A DNA stretch of 64,000 nt from Paraescarpia echinospica (taxonomy: Eukaryota; Annelida; Polychaeta; Sabellida; Siboglinidae), in contig CM034533.1 of the NCBI GenBank assembly GCA_020002185.1, forward strand, positions 37,246,833 through 37,310,832, written 5' to 3'. A program made the position numbers and the translations under genes. Shown in pieces: positions 22,849 through 35,665 of the stretch; position 1 is the stretch's first letter, and each line of letters begins with the position of its first letter. Below the pieces are notes generated by a model. That model worked only from the letters and a program-made list of their open reading frames with translations. It made no database searches and was not told the origin of the DNA.

Positions 22849-24371
22849 TGTCACGGATTAGCGAGGTCTCCGTACACTAGATGGCTCAGACTAGTAGGGT
22901 TCTTATATATCAAGGTCAACGCATATGAGAAAGAACGGTTATCGTGAACAAGCAACAAAGAACGTGGAAAATGTAATAAACTCTGCTAAATATCTCGATT
23001 AACAAAATAAACAGAATAAAGAAATCCCGTAACCAAATCTTAATAGAACATAATAAACAATAACACTGAATCTTTCGATTATCAAATTCCACTTCCTTTC
23101 TAAGGTGGATTATACCGCTACACGACCATACACTAGGCGCCAAGTGTTATCTAAGAATAACCCCCATAATATAAATACACAGTATAAGCTAGTCCTCGCG
23201 GACTCTCGTTACAGTAATCTGTTACAACACACACACACATATATATATATATACATATATATATATGTGAATACTTCAAGGGTAATAATACCTCACTTCA
23301 AAACCACAGATAACTACTAATCATAATACAGCAAATAATAGATACGTTCAATCAGAAAATAGACATTTACACTGGGCTAGTCCCATCTCGAATATATACG
23401 AACGTTTGTTGAAGTCAACACGCCGAGCTCAGAACACAATTAGAACGGTGTATCTCGGCCGCATGAGTGATGATGCCGGGCACTTGACGATTGCCGTCGT
23501 ACGCCGCGAATTCTCGAGTCGCGTCCGTTCAATGATCGCACGGTCGCAAACGATTGCGAAGTCAGTTGAATACGTTCAACTGAAAGACGAAGCCGGGCAG
23601 TAGACGCTTACCGCCGGCCGCTACGAATTCGATCGAGAGGTCTTGCCCTGTCGAAAAAGATCGAAAAGTCGGATGAACGGGTTGGCGCGAATGACGACGC
23701 CTGGCAGTATACGTTTACCGCCGGCCGCTGCGAGTCGCATTCGGTCAAGCTTTCTGACGATGTCGCTGTGAGACCGCTGTTCGAGGATGGCCCGAGCTGG
23801 GTGAGCGCGTCGCGATCATCGCTCATCGACGCAGATACGTTGGGGCCGACCGGAACGTTGTCTCAATATACTGCTGACGTGGCGGCATGGATTCTTCGAA
23901 GCTCGATCGAACAGTCACTCTGGACACTGAATATTACACACACAAAAGCTTGGGAACGTAACCCACGTTAACGATTGCCACCACGCTTTACGACTTGACT
24001 TGCCATTCTCTTGGCAGCAGGGCAACCTGTTTCGTTCAACCCTGGATCTGTCCCAGTCCTTCGCCAGCGCCCAGATGGCGAAATGCGTACAACATACGTT
24101 TATATAAGCGGACCTAATTACACGTCATATGACAGGTTTCCATCATTTCTATTGGCTAATGCAATATACAATTCAAACTAGGCATTGTGGAACACCCTCT
24201 AAGATTACAGTGAAACCACCTGCTGGCCTAGAAACGCTAACAACAGAATACCACGCCCCACTGAGCGCATCTGCAACCGATATGTCTATCTACTGGCTTG
24301 ACCTTCCTCATTTATAAAATTAAACCTGAAGAAAGTAGATTTAAACATCCAGACATAACAGAAATGCTACA
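22849..24371 (-). repeat. Gypsy-1 5-prime LTR
   Basis: Runs from TGTCACGGATTA to GAAATGCTACA as read on the + strand. It differs from the 3-prime LTR of the same element by several indels: it lacks the segment around AAGATATCTTCC and it lacks GAGTTGCTGTAATTACG near the end. That is more than expected if both arose in one integration event. Confidence 0.85.
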
Positions 24372-25962
24372 AACACAAACCTGCATTAAACTCTCGTCTG
24401 CTGAGTTCATAAAAGAGACATTGAACATATTATTGCACCATGTGTGACCATTGCGTTTAAAATGTGCCGGGTGTGTTGTATTTTATAACATTGTGTCGTC
24501 TTCTTTTTTGAAATTACTTAAAAAACGGATTTAAATTATTTATTCAGATCACCTTATGATAATGTTAGCGAAATATCGCCATTAAAGGTCACCAACTGAG
24601 CTCGGCTAAAGTTACACGAATAGCGAGGTGAATTATTGGCGAGACTAGATTCCTTTGCAGGATTGTCCGAACGTGACGCTAATTGCGAGGTGGCTGTATT
24701 ACCAGTGATCGTAACGTGAAGCTCGACGGTAGTTAATCCTTTTGTTAACACTAGATTATGAGTATTACTATTTGTTATATTTACTACTATTTTTCGTGAT
24801 GTGATTATTACTTTTGTTCAGCAGATGGATCCTATTTATTCATCTATTGATCTATTAATATGGGTGTTTGCTTTCCCCGCATATGAATGTTTCACTGTTA
24901 TAATGCCAGATACAGGTATAACTTTGTTTCCCATTTGATAGGTGATGCTCTATCCTACATTCGCAACGTGCCTTTCAGTATGTCGCATAATGTCAAGACA
25001 AGAGCGAAGAGAGAATGTAACTATTCCTGTATTTCGTGTGTCCATTGCTTTTACAAATTTACTTAGTGTGGTATTTGCATACATTTTTTCTTACACTTAT
25101 TTTTTTGAAGTTACGTATGTTACTAATTTATATTATTCATGCAGATCAGCTTATAAAAAGTATATGCAACGTAACATCACTATTATGTTCTAGCCAGGGC
25201 AACTTGGGGTGTATATAGTGAGATAACCTTAATAGCCGTATTAGTTTACTACATGTTACCGCTATATATTGTGAGAAATGCCTGTATTACCGATGTGACT
25301 GCACTTTTTATTATTATTGAATTACGATGAGTACTATTTATTATGATTACACTTATTATTTTCTATTATTACGTATTTTGACAAAGACATGATTCCTATG
25401 TTAGCGATTATATTGATATCAATCGACTACAACGTAATGTAACAATGTGTGGATGTCTGTCTGTTAATCACATCAGTGCCAGAAGGAAACCTGTCAACAA
25501 CGACATCGATTGTCAGTGGTTTATACCCGGAACAATATATAAAAGGCAAGTTTGTTGAGTCGTTCTTGGTGAAACACACACGTTCTGTTGCATGAACCTA
25601 CGCTAATAGATACTTCTTAAAATTAACCCTGTGGGCATTTCGTAGTAGAATATGTTAAGAAACGGGTGTAAAGTGATTTGAATTTAAAAAAAAAAAGTGA
25701 TTTTAAATAAAAAAAAAAACTAACAATATAAACCAAACTATGACGATACATTTCCTCTAAAGGAGACATATAGAAACATATATATATAACAGTTTATATA
25801 GTTATTAAGATCAACCACGAACATAGGCATACAGTTACATAACTAAACAAAGTCCTGTTTACCTTACTCCAAACAGCCCAAACTTGAGCTAACGCAGGAG
25901 TTGTGTGGTGCTTGTTTGTGCGCATGCGTTGTGGGTAGTTTGTTTGTTTATTTTATAGGCAC
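24372..25962. other. No gene seen; AT-rich flank up to the gap
   Basis: Non-coding on inspection. Contains a TATA-like ATATATAAAAGG near 25537 and two A-runs near 25690-25720. One minus-strand open frame (24554-24751) has fairly ordinary composition but no recognisable domain. This flank is not LINE sequence, unlike the flank of Gypsy-2. Confidence 0.5.
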
Positions 25963-26962
25963 NNNNNNNNNNNNNNNNNNNNNNNNNNNNNNNNNNNNNN
26001 NNNNNNNNNNNNNNNNNNNNNNNNNNNNNNNNNNNNNNNNNNNNNNNNNNNNNNNNNNNNNNNNNNNNNNNNNNNNNNNNNNNNNNNNNNNNNNNNNNNN
26101 NNNNNNNNNNNNNNNNNNNNNNNNNNNNNNNNNNNNNNNNNNNNNNNNNNNNNNNNNNNNNNNNNNNNNNNNNNNNNNNNNNNNNNNNNNNNNNNNNNNN
26201 NNNNNNNNNNNNNNNNNNNNNNNNNNNNNNNNNNNNNNNNNNNNNNNNNNNNNNNNNNNNNNNNNNNNNNNNNNNNNNNNNNNNNNNNNNNNNNNNNNNN
26301 NNNNNNNNNNNNNNNNNNNNNNNNNNNNNNNNNNNNNNNNNNNNNNNNNNNNNNNNNNNNNNNNNNNNNNNNNNNNNNNNNNNNNNNNNNNNNNNNNNNN
26401 NNNNNNNNNNNNNNNNNNNNNNNNNNNNNNNNNNNNNNNNNNNNNNNNNNNNNNNNNNNNNNNNNNNNNNNNNNNNNNNNNNNNNNNNNNNNNNNNNNNN
26501 NNNNNNNNNNNNNNNNNNNNNNNNNNNNNNNNNNNNNNNNNNNNNNNNNNNNNNNNNNNNNNNNNNNNNNNNNNNNNNNNNNNNNNNNNNNNNNNNNNNN
26601 NNNNNNNNNNNNNNNNNNNNNNNNNNNNNNNNNNNNNNNNNNNNNNNNNNNNNNNNNNNNNNNNNNNNNNNNNNNNNNNNNNNNNNNNNNNNNNNNNNNN
26701 NNNNNNNNNNNNNNNNNNNNNNNNNNNNNNNNNNNNNNNNNNNNNNNNNNNNNNNNNNNNNNNNNNNNNNNNNNNNNNNNNNNNNNNNNNNNNNNNNNNN
26801 NNNNNNNNNNNNNNNNNNNNNNNNNNNNNNNNNNNNNNNNNNNNNNNNNNNNNNNNNNNNNNNNNNNNNNNNNNNNNNNNNNNNNNNNNNNNNNNNNNNN
26901 NNNNNNNNNNNNNNNNNNNNNNNNNNNNNNNNNNNNNNNNNNNNNNNNNNNNNNNNNNNNNN
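25963..26962. other. Assembly gap of 1000 N
   Basis: Exactly 1000 undetermined bases, the usual placeholder for a scaffold join of unknown size. The open frame that spans it is meaningless. Confidence 0.99.
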
Positions 26963-27388
26963 TGTAGATGTACTCAGAACCGTATCGTTTTTATTGACAA
27001 TTCTACGCTAAGATACTGAGCAGAACAGAGTTAGCTTAGAGGTAATATTTATTAATTCGTGCAAAGCGTTGTACCAGACACACTTGGTTATGCTACAGGT
27101 GTTTTAATACATCACACTATTAAAGCGTCGCATTAATTGATGTAGTAATATTAACACAATTATTGATGTAACGATGCGAAATACTATTGATAACAAATGT
27201 TCCCATCGATGAGTTGGTGACTTTACTCTTGTGTATTTAGATGTCGCATGTATGGTGTCGCACATCTCATTTGTACGAGGCAAAGCGCTCTTACTTTGCG
27301 TATAGGTAATGTAGATTCCCCAATTGTTTTAGTTCCATTAATCCAGCAGGTAGCGCTCTGGTGACGGGAAATGTGTATTGTGTTGCAG

Positions 27389-27499
27389 AAAAAGTGGTTG
27401 TATTCATATCTGGCCCAGTTCCGTTGGAGAGCAGTTCTCAAATCATAGCACTAATGGGAATCAATTCAAGCAACGTAGCGATGATGACATTCGATGTTG
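27389..27499 (+). CDS. CACHD1: CACHD1-like host gene, exon b, second copy
   Basis: Same exon as 12792-12902 with intact acceptor and GTGAGT donor, phase 1 at both ends. One codon differs. No copy of exon a lies between the gap and this exon, so this side of the gap starts inside the intron before it. The next matching exon is c at 53287, across a transposon-filled intron of about 25.8 kb. Confidence 0.6.
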
Positions 27500-27741
27500 G
27501 TGAGTAGATCCATTTGGATGAGCTGAATGAATGAATGTGTAGGCACTTAGTTATCTGACACTAACGAATTATATAGATCAGTGTGAGAAAACGACTGTAT
27601 TATTATTTGATAACTTATATTAGAACAGTTATTTAGATTAGTGACAAAATAAACGTATGTGTGATTATTTTAGCAATTGTGACTAGAACATTTGTGCAAC
27701 TGAGTGAAAAGGTAAACGAATATGTGATTATTTGGTCAACT

Positions 27742-30700
27742 GAAACTAGCTGGAACCGAAATAAACAAGGCGATCTTACGTAAAGAGTAACATTTGTGCA
27801 CAGCAAACAGTCTTCTTAAATACTACATAGACATAGTGAATAGTGTAAACATAGTTGACTAAACTATTTTAAATAGCTAATTAGATTATTAGTATTAAAT
27901 AAATTCTTATATGGCGCCGTACAAGCGGCAAGTCAAGGCAATGCGACACATGGTATGAGGCGACTGCCACAGTTGGGTGGATTTTGCCCTATCCGGCTGT
28001 GGGAAGTCATGGGCAGAGACCAAGGAAGAGGGATTCACCTTTCAGTTCGTGGGGTGTTGGAAGGTGGAATGTCTGAAGAAGGAGGTAGCTAGGTTGGTAG
28101 ATATTGTGCATGGGATGTAAATGAGAATCAGCAAGGAGACACTTGGAATGGGGAGAGACGACAGGGAGAGAGTTGGGAATACGGTGAGACTAAAGGAGTA
28201 GAGCAGTGGCAAGAAGACTGAGGAAAGGAGACTGAGAGGAGGAAAAGTGATCAGAGGGGAAGAAATTGGAAGATCGACGGCAGGAAAGGTGACAGGCGTG
28301 AAGGTGAAAGGGGAGAAAGTGACCGTAAAGAAAAGGGTAGGAGGGGAAAAGAGAAGGGAGAGGAGAAACGGAAATGCAATGGGAGGAAAGAAGACGGGAT
28401 GAAAGGAAGGGAGAGAAGTTGGAAGGTCACAACAGAAACAGCGTCAGGAAAGAATGGAACAGAAAAGATTGTGACAGGAGAGCAGAAGACAGCGAAAGAA
28501 GACTACAACCAGACAGACGCAAACCGGAGAAGGAGCTACTCTGAGGCAGTGATTGAGTGGGCATTGAGGAAAGAGAAGGTGTTCATGGGTGATTCTATTC
28601 TGAGAAAGACAGAGAAGACACTAAGCGAAGGGGAGGACGTCGTAGTTTGTTTGCCGGCGGCTAGGATAGAGAATGTGACTGAAAGGGTAGAGAAGGTGTA
28701 GGGGCATGACAGGGGAGGATCTATACTAGTACACTTAGGGACAAATAAAGCAGACAGGGTGGGAACAACTGGGATAGTACAGAAGTACAGACAGTTAGTG
28801 GGGAAATTAAAGCAGAGCAGATGTGTAAAGAAGAGGGGGTGGGATTCGTTGGTTTATGGGGATATTTTGTTGGGAGGGAAGATATGCACATGAGAGATGG
28901 CCTCCATATAAGTGGAAAGGGGGCAGCAGTTTTCTCAGAGAACCTGCTGCAATCTGTTGAAAGTGGGACAGGCAGCATCTAGATATAAGATATATTATCT
29001 TATTTAAACTAGATTCGCAGGGGGATTCACAGAGAATCCTGAAAATGGAGGCATAGATAAAGACAGCAGAAATAAAACAGCAAAGAACAGCCTGTAAAAC
29101 TGTTCTGAATCAGTATATAAATGCGTTTGTTTAAATGGAAGGAGCATAGTAAACAAAAGAAGTGAACTAAACATTATTGTAGTAGATATTGACCCTCACA
29201 TAACAGGTATAACCGAATCATGGGCCACCACTGATATATCAGGTGCCGAATTGGGACTAACACGCTAATGTTTAGGAAAGATAGAATAGGAAGAAGTGGA
29301 GGTGGAGTTATTTTATATGTTAAAGAATCTTTCCAGGCTTAAATAAAATTAGAAAGAGAAGCAGATTGCGAAGAAGCATCATAGTTACAGGAAACTCAAC
29401 GTTAACGATGGGGATAATTTATCGACGTCCAAACATAAGCATAGAAGAGAATGAGAATGTACAAAACGCTGTAAGGGAAGTTAGTAAACGGGACGGTATT
29501 ATTATGGGAGATTTTAACCATGGTCATATACGACGGAAATCTCTACAGAGTACGGGCCGTGAGGACCACACGTTTTTAGTTTTACTACAAGTTTGTTTTC
29601 TCAACGTGTGCTAGAGCCAACCAAGGGTGACAATGTGTCAGACATAGTTTTGTCCTCACAGAAAGAATTAGTTGGCAATGTCAAATTATGTGAGCCACTG
29701 GGAAGTAGTGATCCGTCAAAATGAAATCAGAAAGAAATAATAAAAAGCAGTTCAGGAGAAATTTCCACAACAGAAGATATAAGGAAATGGTGATATATTT
29801 AGCAAAGATAGACTGGAACAACACACTGAAGAATAAGACAGCAACGGAATGCTGGAATATCTTAAAGAGTGAAATTGCGTGCATCGTCGATAAATTTGTT
29901 CCCTTGAAAAAACAAGGGAAGCGGTGCAGAAAAAAATACTTATCAAAAGAAGCCATTAAAAAAATTAAGTACAACCAAATGATATGGAAGTAATATAGAC
30001 CTACTGGAAATGACGACGACTACAACATTTACAAAGTAGCACTAAACCAAGCTACAACTAAAATTCGAAGAGAAGCTACGAACACAAATTAGCTTGTAAT
30101 ATAAAACAACACAAGAGTTGTTGTGCATATGCTCGGAGCAAACAGAACGTTCAGGATAACGTCGGTCCTCTGGAAGTGCTGGAAATATAATATCAGAGGG
30201 ATTCTTAATGGCAGAAGACCTGTATGAGTATTTAATTTCGGTGTTTACCAGGGAAGATATTAGTTCACTGCCTGTACCAGACGGAAAGTTCAAGGAGGCG
30301 AAATCAGACTATTTAAGACAGTTAATTGTAACCCCGGAAATGGTAGCTATGAAAATAAGGACTATGAAGTATAACAAATCACCTGAATTGGATGGGATTC
30401 CGCCCAAACTACTATTGGAAATTGTAGGATAAATTAACATACCACTAGCAACACTTTTCATCTTCAACTTATCATTAGAAGAGGGAGTGGTTCCTTTCTT
30501 TAAAATGGAAAGAAGCAAACATTATACCGATATTTTAAAAAGGTCCAGAAACAAATCCGCGAACTACAGACCAGTGAATTTAACATCAGTAATTTTCAAA
30601 TTATTAGAAAGACTAATCAAAGATCACATGGTGGATTTTCTTCTTAAACATAACTTGTTAAACCCATCTCAACATGGCTTTCTAAAAGCGGGGTCATGTT

Positions 30701-30770
30701 TAACAAATATGTTATGTTTTATTGAAGATGTCACCAAGTGTGTAGACGAGGGATCACCAGTAGATATCAT
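27742..30770 (+). mobile_element. CR1-like LINE, copy D, left part
   Basis: Near-identical twin of LINE C, with the same 5-prime UTR, broken ORF1 (28399-28701 is its longest frame) and broken ORF2 (29366-30770). It is interrupted by Gypsy-2 right after GATATCAT and continues at 51877. Confidence 0.85.
30766..30770. repeat. Gypsy-2 target site duplication, left (ATCAT)
   Basis: Identical to 51877-51881. LINE A gives the empty site, with a single ATCAT followed by CTACTTAG, so these five bases were duplicated on insertion. Confidence 0.85.
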
Positions 30771-32340
30771 TGTCACGGATTAGCGAGGTCTCCGTACACT
30801 AGATGGCTCAGTCTAGTAGGGTTCTTATATATCAAGGTCAACGCATATGAGAAAGAACGGTTATCGTGAACAAGCAACAAAGAACGAGGAAAATTTAATA
30901 AACTTTATTACAAGATATCTTCCTTTTGGCAAATATCTCGATTAACAAAATAAACAGAATAAAGAAATCCCTTAACCAAATCTTAATAGAACATAATAAA
31001 CAATAACACTGAATCTTTCGATTATCGAATTCCACTTCCTTTCTAAGGTGGATTATACCGCTACACGACCATACACTAGGCGCCAAGTGTTATCTAAGAA
31101 TAACTCCCATAATATAAATACACAGTATAAGCTAGTCCTCGCGGACTCTCATTACAGTAATCTGTTACAACACACACATATATATATCTATATATGTGAA
31201 TACTCCAAGGGTAATAATACCTCACTTCAAAACCACAAATAACTACTAATCATAATACAGCAAATAATATATACGTTCAATCAGAAAATAGACATTTACA
31301 CTGGGCTAGTCCCATCTCGAATATATACGAACGTTTGTTGAAGTCAACACGCCGAGCTCAGAACACAATTAGAACGTTGTATCTCGGCCGCATGAGTGAT
31401 GATGCCGGGCACTTGACGATTGCCGTCGTACGCCGCGAATTCTCGTGTCGCGTCCGTTCAATGATCGCACGGTCGCAAACGACTGCGAAGTCAGTTGAAT
31501 ACGTTCAACTGAAAGACGAAGCCGGGCAGTAGACGCTTACCGCCGGCCGCTAGGAATTCGATCGAGAGGTCTTGCCCTGTCGCAAACGATCGAGAAGTCG
31601 GATGAACGGGTTCGCGCGAATGACGACGCCTGGCAGTTTACGTTTACCGCCGGCCGCTGCGAGTCGCATTCGGTCAAGCTTCCTGACGATGTCGCTGTGA
31701 GACCGCTGTTCGAGGATGGTCCGAGCTGGGTGAGCGCGTCGCGATTATCGCTCATCGACGCAAATACGTTGGGGCCGACCGGAACGTTGTCTCGATATAC
31801 TGCTGACGTGGCGGCATGGATTCTTCGAAGCTCGATCGAACAGTCACTCTGGACACTGAATATTACACACACAAAAGCTTGGGAACGTAACCCACGTTAA
31901 CGATTCCCACCACGCTTTACGACTTGACTTGCCATTCTCTTGGCAGCAGGGCAACCTGTCTCGTTTAACCCTGGATCTGTCCCAGTCCTTCGCCAGCGCC
32001 CAGATGGCGAAATGCGTACAACAAACGTTTATATAAGGAGACCTAATTACACATCATATGACAGGTTTCCATCATTTCTATTGGCTAATGCAATATACAA
32101 TTCAAACTAGGCATTGTGGAACACCCTCTCTAAGATTACAGTGAAACCACCTGCTTGCCTAGAAACACTAGCAACAGAATACCACGCTTCACTGAGCGCA
32201 TCTGCAACCGAGTTGCTGTAATTACGTAACTAAGGCGGTTGGTTAACAATATGTCTATCTACTTGCTTGACCTTCCTCATTTATAAAATTAAACCTCAGG
32301 AAAGTAGATTTAAACATCCAGAAATAGCAGAAATGCGACA
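30771..32340 (-). repeat. Gypsy-2 3-prime LTR
   Basis: TGTCACGGAT to AAATGCGACA as read on the + strand, with the same polypurine tract just inside. Differs from the Gypsy-1 counterpart by an 8-bp indel and a few substitutions. Confidence 0.85.
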
Positions 32341-32499
32341 TTACCCCCCGCTAAGAATCTACTTTCTGAACAAAAGTATTAACGAATAAATTTAATACAT
32401 TAATTTAATACATTCACTCGCCGAACTAATAACTATCTAGTTGCACACACAAAAATTCATGACACTTCATTGTCTCAACTAATTTGATGGAACCTATAT

Positions 32500-33762
32500 C
32501 TATTCCATTCGGCTTAGGTAGTCTGCACCTATGTTATCTGTTCTAGGGATTGACTCTACCCGGAAACGATAGGGTTGGACTTTAAGAGCCCACCGCATAA
32601 CGCGATTGTTTGTTAACTTCGCAGTGTTTAGGAATTTCAGGGATCGTTGATCACACTGCACAATGAAACTTCGCCCATATAGGTATAAGTGAAATTTCTC
32701 GAGTCCCCAAACAATTGCCAGACATTCTCCTTCTACTACGGAATGTCGCCTTTGCGTGGGATTGAGCTTCTTGCTCGCAAACGCGACTGGGAATAAGACT
32801 CCGTTATTCTCGTGAAGTAACATTGCTCCGAGTCCGGTATCGGACGCATCTGTGCGCAAGACAAAGGGTTTGTTGACGTCAGACAATTTGAGGATAGGCG
32901 CCTTACACAGGGCCTGCTTCAGTTGAATGAAGGCCTTATCCGCTTCATCATTCCAACTTAAATTGTTAGGCTGTTTTGCCTTTGTGAGATCAGTCAATGG
33001 AGCCACGATTCTGGAATACCCATTAACAAACTTCCGGTAATATCCTGCCAAACCTAGAAAAGACCTCACTTGTTTCTTCGTGGTAGGAATGGGCGCATTC
33101 CTAATCTTGTTTACCTTGTCTTCCTGGGTCTTCACTTCTCCTTGACCTACTTGGTGCCCCAGGAAATCGACGGATTCAAACCCAAGATAACACTTCGACG
33201 GTTTTATTGTGAGACCCGCTTGTCTCACTCGGACGAACACTGCCCGCAGTGTTGATAAGTGATCGGCCCATGTTGAGGTGTGAATCAATACATCGTCAAC
33301 ATAATTGGTAACACCACCGAGGCCATCTAAGAGTATGCGCATCATGCGACTGTACGATGCGCCGGCGTTGACTAGACCGAAAGGCATGACGCAGAATTGG
33401 AACAACCCTTGGGAAGTACAAAATGCGGTTTTCTCCTTATCTTCCGGTTCCATCCTTATTTGCCAGTAGCCTTTGCAGAAATCTAGTTTGGACAAGTACC
33501 TATCTTGTCCCACCTCAGCCAAGATAGTATCGGGATTTGGCATAGGTTCTGCATCGAATTTAGTAACCTTGTTTAACTGGCGAAAATCCAATTTATGAAT
33601 TAGCAACAAAGGCGATGAGTAAGGTGAATGAGATGGCTCAATCACGCCCATTTCTCGCATCTTCTCAACCTCCTGTTTTACCACTCCCAACTTGGCTAAT
33701 GGAATAGGGTACGGTTTGCATCTCACGGGACTAGAGGACGTTACCTCAATGGCATGGGACAA
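32500..33762 (-). pseudogene. Gypsy-2 reverse transcriptase and RNase H
   Basis: As in Gypsy-1 but with the RNase H complete: R-T-D-A-S-D-T-G, the E-G-E-C-L-A-I-V-W-G-L-E-K-F block and the C-terminal D-N-I-G-A-D-Y-L-S-R. The polymerase keeps P-F-G-L-V-N-A-G-A and Y-V-D-D. The segment between L-L-L-I-H-K and D-F-R-Q-L-N-K is shorter than in the family, where a K-D-G-x-x-R-F-C-V run is usual. A stop just upstream separates it from the integrase frame. Confidence 0.85.
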
Positions 33763-33771
33763 GAGACTAGT

Positions 33772-35061
33772 TTACCCCGGAGTGCTCGAAAAGATGGAAG
33801 GAAATTCTTCCATTAGCTGTTTCAAGTCTCGTGTCTGATCAGGTGATAAACTATCACTCACATGGACATCCCCAAGGTTTTCCTTTCTCTCAGGAATGGG
33901 AAAATCTTCATCAGTCTCACATTCAGGTTGTTCTTCGACAACAGCAGCTAAACCTAGCATCTCCACATTACCTCTCTCATAGTATTTCTTCATCATGTTG
34001 ATGTGGAAGAGTTTACGATTATCTCCGATCTTTACCTGATAATCGTTTATCCCCACTCTCTCTATCACCTCATATGGACCCTTCCATTGCATGAGCAACT
34101 TGTTTGAATCAGTGGGGAGAAGGATGAGGGCTTTGTCTCCTACTTCTAGGGTTCTCACCTTGGCCTTTCGATCAAAGTGTTCCTTATACCGGTCTTGAGA
34201 ATTCTTAAGATTCTCTCTAGCTAGTTCGCAAGTTGATTCTATCCGATTACGGAGATCCACTACGTACTGGTACGTTTCTACTAGCTCATCGTCTGGTTTC
34301 TCATTCTCCCATAACTCTCTAAGAATCATCATAGGCCCCCTGACTGTCCTTCCATAGAGTAACTCAAAAGGGGAAAATTCCATGCTCTCCTGGGGTGCTT
34401 CGCGGTATGCAAACATGAGAGGTTCCAGATACGGATCCCAGTCTCGTGGACGTTCAGAGCCCACCCGCCTTAGCATCCGTTTTAAAGTACCGTTCCATTT
34501 CTCTACCAATCCATTTGCCATGGGATGGTAAGGAGAAGAGTGGACTTGTTGGATAGAGAGTAACCTAGCTACCTCGGTCATAGTTTTTGACACGAACTGA
34601 CTGCCATTATCGCTGAGTACTACTTTAGGCAGACCCACCCTTGAGAAAATCTTCAGAAGAGCCTCTGCTGTCGTTTCCGTGTCGATATTCGACACCGCTA
34701 CCGCTTCCGGCTATCTAGTAGCGAAATCTACCAGGGTTAAGATCCATCGATTACCTCTCTCTGTCACTGGGGTTATGGGACCTACCAAATCTACCGCTAC
34801 CTTTTCAAAGGGCGTGTTTACGATGGGGATCATTTGTACGGAAGCCTTAGGGACATTGCCTCGACTGACGGTCCTCTGACAGATGTCACATGACTGGCAG
34901 AATCTGTGGACATCACCCACTATCCCTGGCCAGTAGAAGTTAAGGAGGATTCTGTCTAGCGACTTCCTAATTCCCTGATGTCCAGATAGGATGGTTTCAT
35001 GTCCTAACGTCATGACTCGATTGCGCAAAACTCGGGGAACTACTAGTTGTTTCAGTCTCAC
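33772..35061 (-). pseudogene. Gypsy-2 integrase
   Basis: Zinc-binding HHCC, DDE core and GPY/F module as in Gypsy-1, with the same in-frame TAG after V-D-F-A-T-R. The C-terminal end (M-E-E-F-P-S-I-F-S-S-T-P-G) is the usual leader into a Gypsy reverse transcriptase, which directly supports integrase lying upstream of it. Confidence 0.85.
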
Positions 35062-35665
35062 CCTCTTTCTCTTTCTGATACAAGCGATAAAGGAGCCCCC
35101 TTTTGATCACGAATTGACTTGTTTGTTCTCCCGTAGGTTTCCCTTTAGTCTCTTCAGCCGAATCAAAGCATTTCTTTAAGGTATCATCCCCTTTTTGCTC
35201 TCTCAAGAAATCATCCACGGATATACTCGCACCAACAACTTGAGGCACTATCAAAGGTTTCGTGGGTTTAGAAAGGCGCTCCCGTTGAGCACGGGATTCT
35301 ACAGCACAACCGGTGACTGGGGTGTCACTCAAGGGGGTCTCAACAGTAACGGGGACACCATCTGACTTGGTTCCTCGAAAAGGAGAACCTTCACTTTTAT
35401 CAACGTTGCCAATGATTAAGTCATAAACGGGGTTGTTTAGACATAGGGCTTCAATTTCTCCTGTGAAAAAGGGAGTTCTCACATAGCACCGGGCAGTTGG
35501 GATTTCAATGACGGATCGGTCCATCAGCATAAGGACTTTGGTTTTCCCAGTTAACTGATCTTCCGGAACTAGGTTACGTCGTACAACGACTCCGTTACAC
35601 CCGCTGTCGCGTAGTACTTTCACTGGGATCCCCCCACATACCCCTCTACAACCGGTAAGGTACAA
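34997..35665 (-). CDS. Gypsy-2 aspartic protease and linker
   Basis: Same frame and active site (D-S-G-C-N) as Gypsy-1, one residue different (Y-D-L-I-I-G-N). Overlaps the gag end in the -1 frame. Confidence 0.75.
   Translation of the reverse strand: MYLTGCRGVCGGIPVKVLRDSGCNGVVVRRNLVPEDQLTGKTKVLMLMDRSVIEIPTARCYVRTPFFTGEIEALCLNNPVYDLIIGNVDKSEGSPFRGTKSDGVPVTVETPLSDTPVTGCAVESRAQRERLSKPTKPLIVPQVVGASISVDDFLREQKGDDTLKKCFDSAEETKGKPTGEQTSQFVIKRGLLYRLYQKEKEGETETTSSSPSFAQSSHDVRT

Larger units (their letters stand above)
16174..24371 (-). mobile_element. Ty3/Gypsy LTR retrotransposon, Gypsy-1 (Gmr1-like order)
   Basis: LTRs of about 1.5 kb begin TGT and end ACA on the coding strand and frame gag, protease, integrase, then reverse transcriptase and RNase H. 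The left flank is LINE C (ATCAT). The right flank (AACACAAACC) is unrelated, so no target duplication is present, which points to recombination or mis-assembly. It shares with Gypsy-2 an in-frame TAG in integrase, a frameshift before integrase and a small RT deletion. Confidence 0.9.

Noticed and set aside
24554..24751. Minus-strand 65-aa frame
   Set aside because: Not obviously random, but no domain, no clear splice sites and no neighbour to link it to.
25901..27019. 372-aa open frame
   Set aside because: It is almost entirely N; only the gap makes it open.
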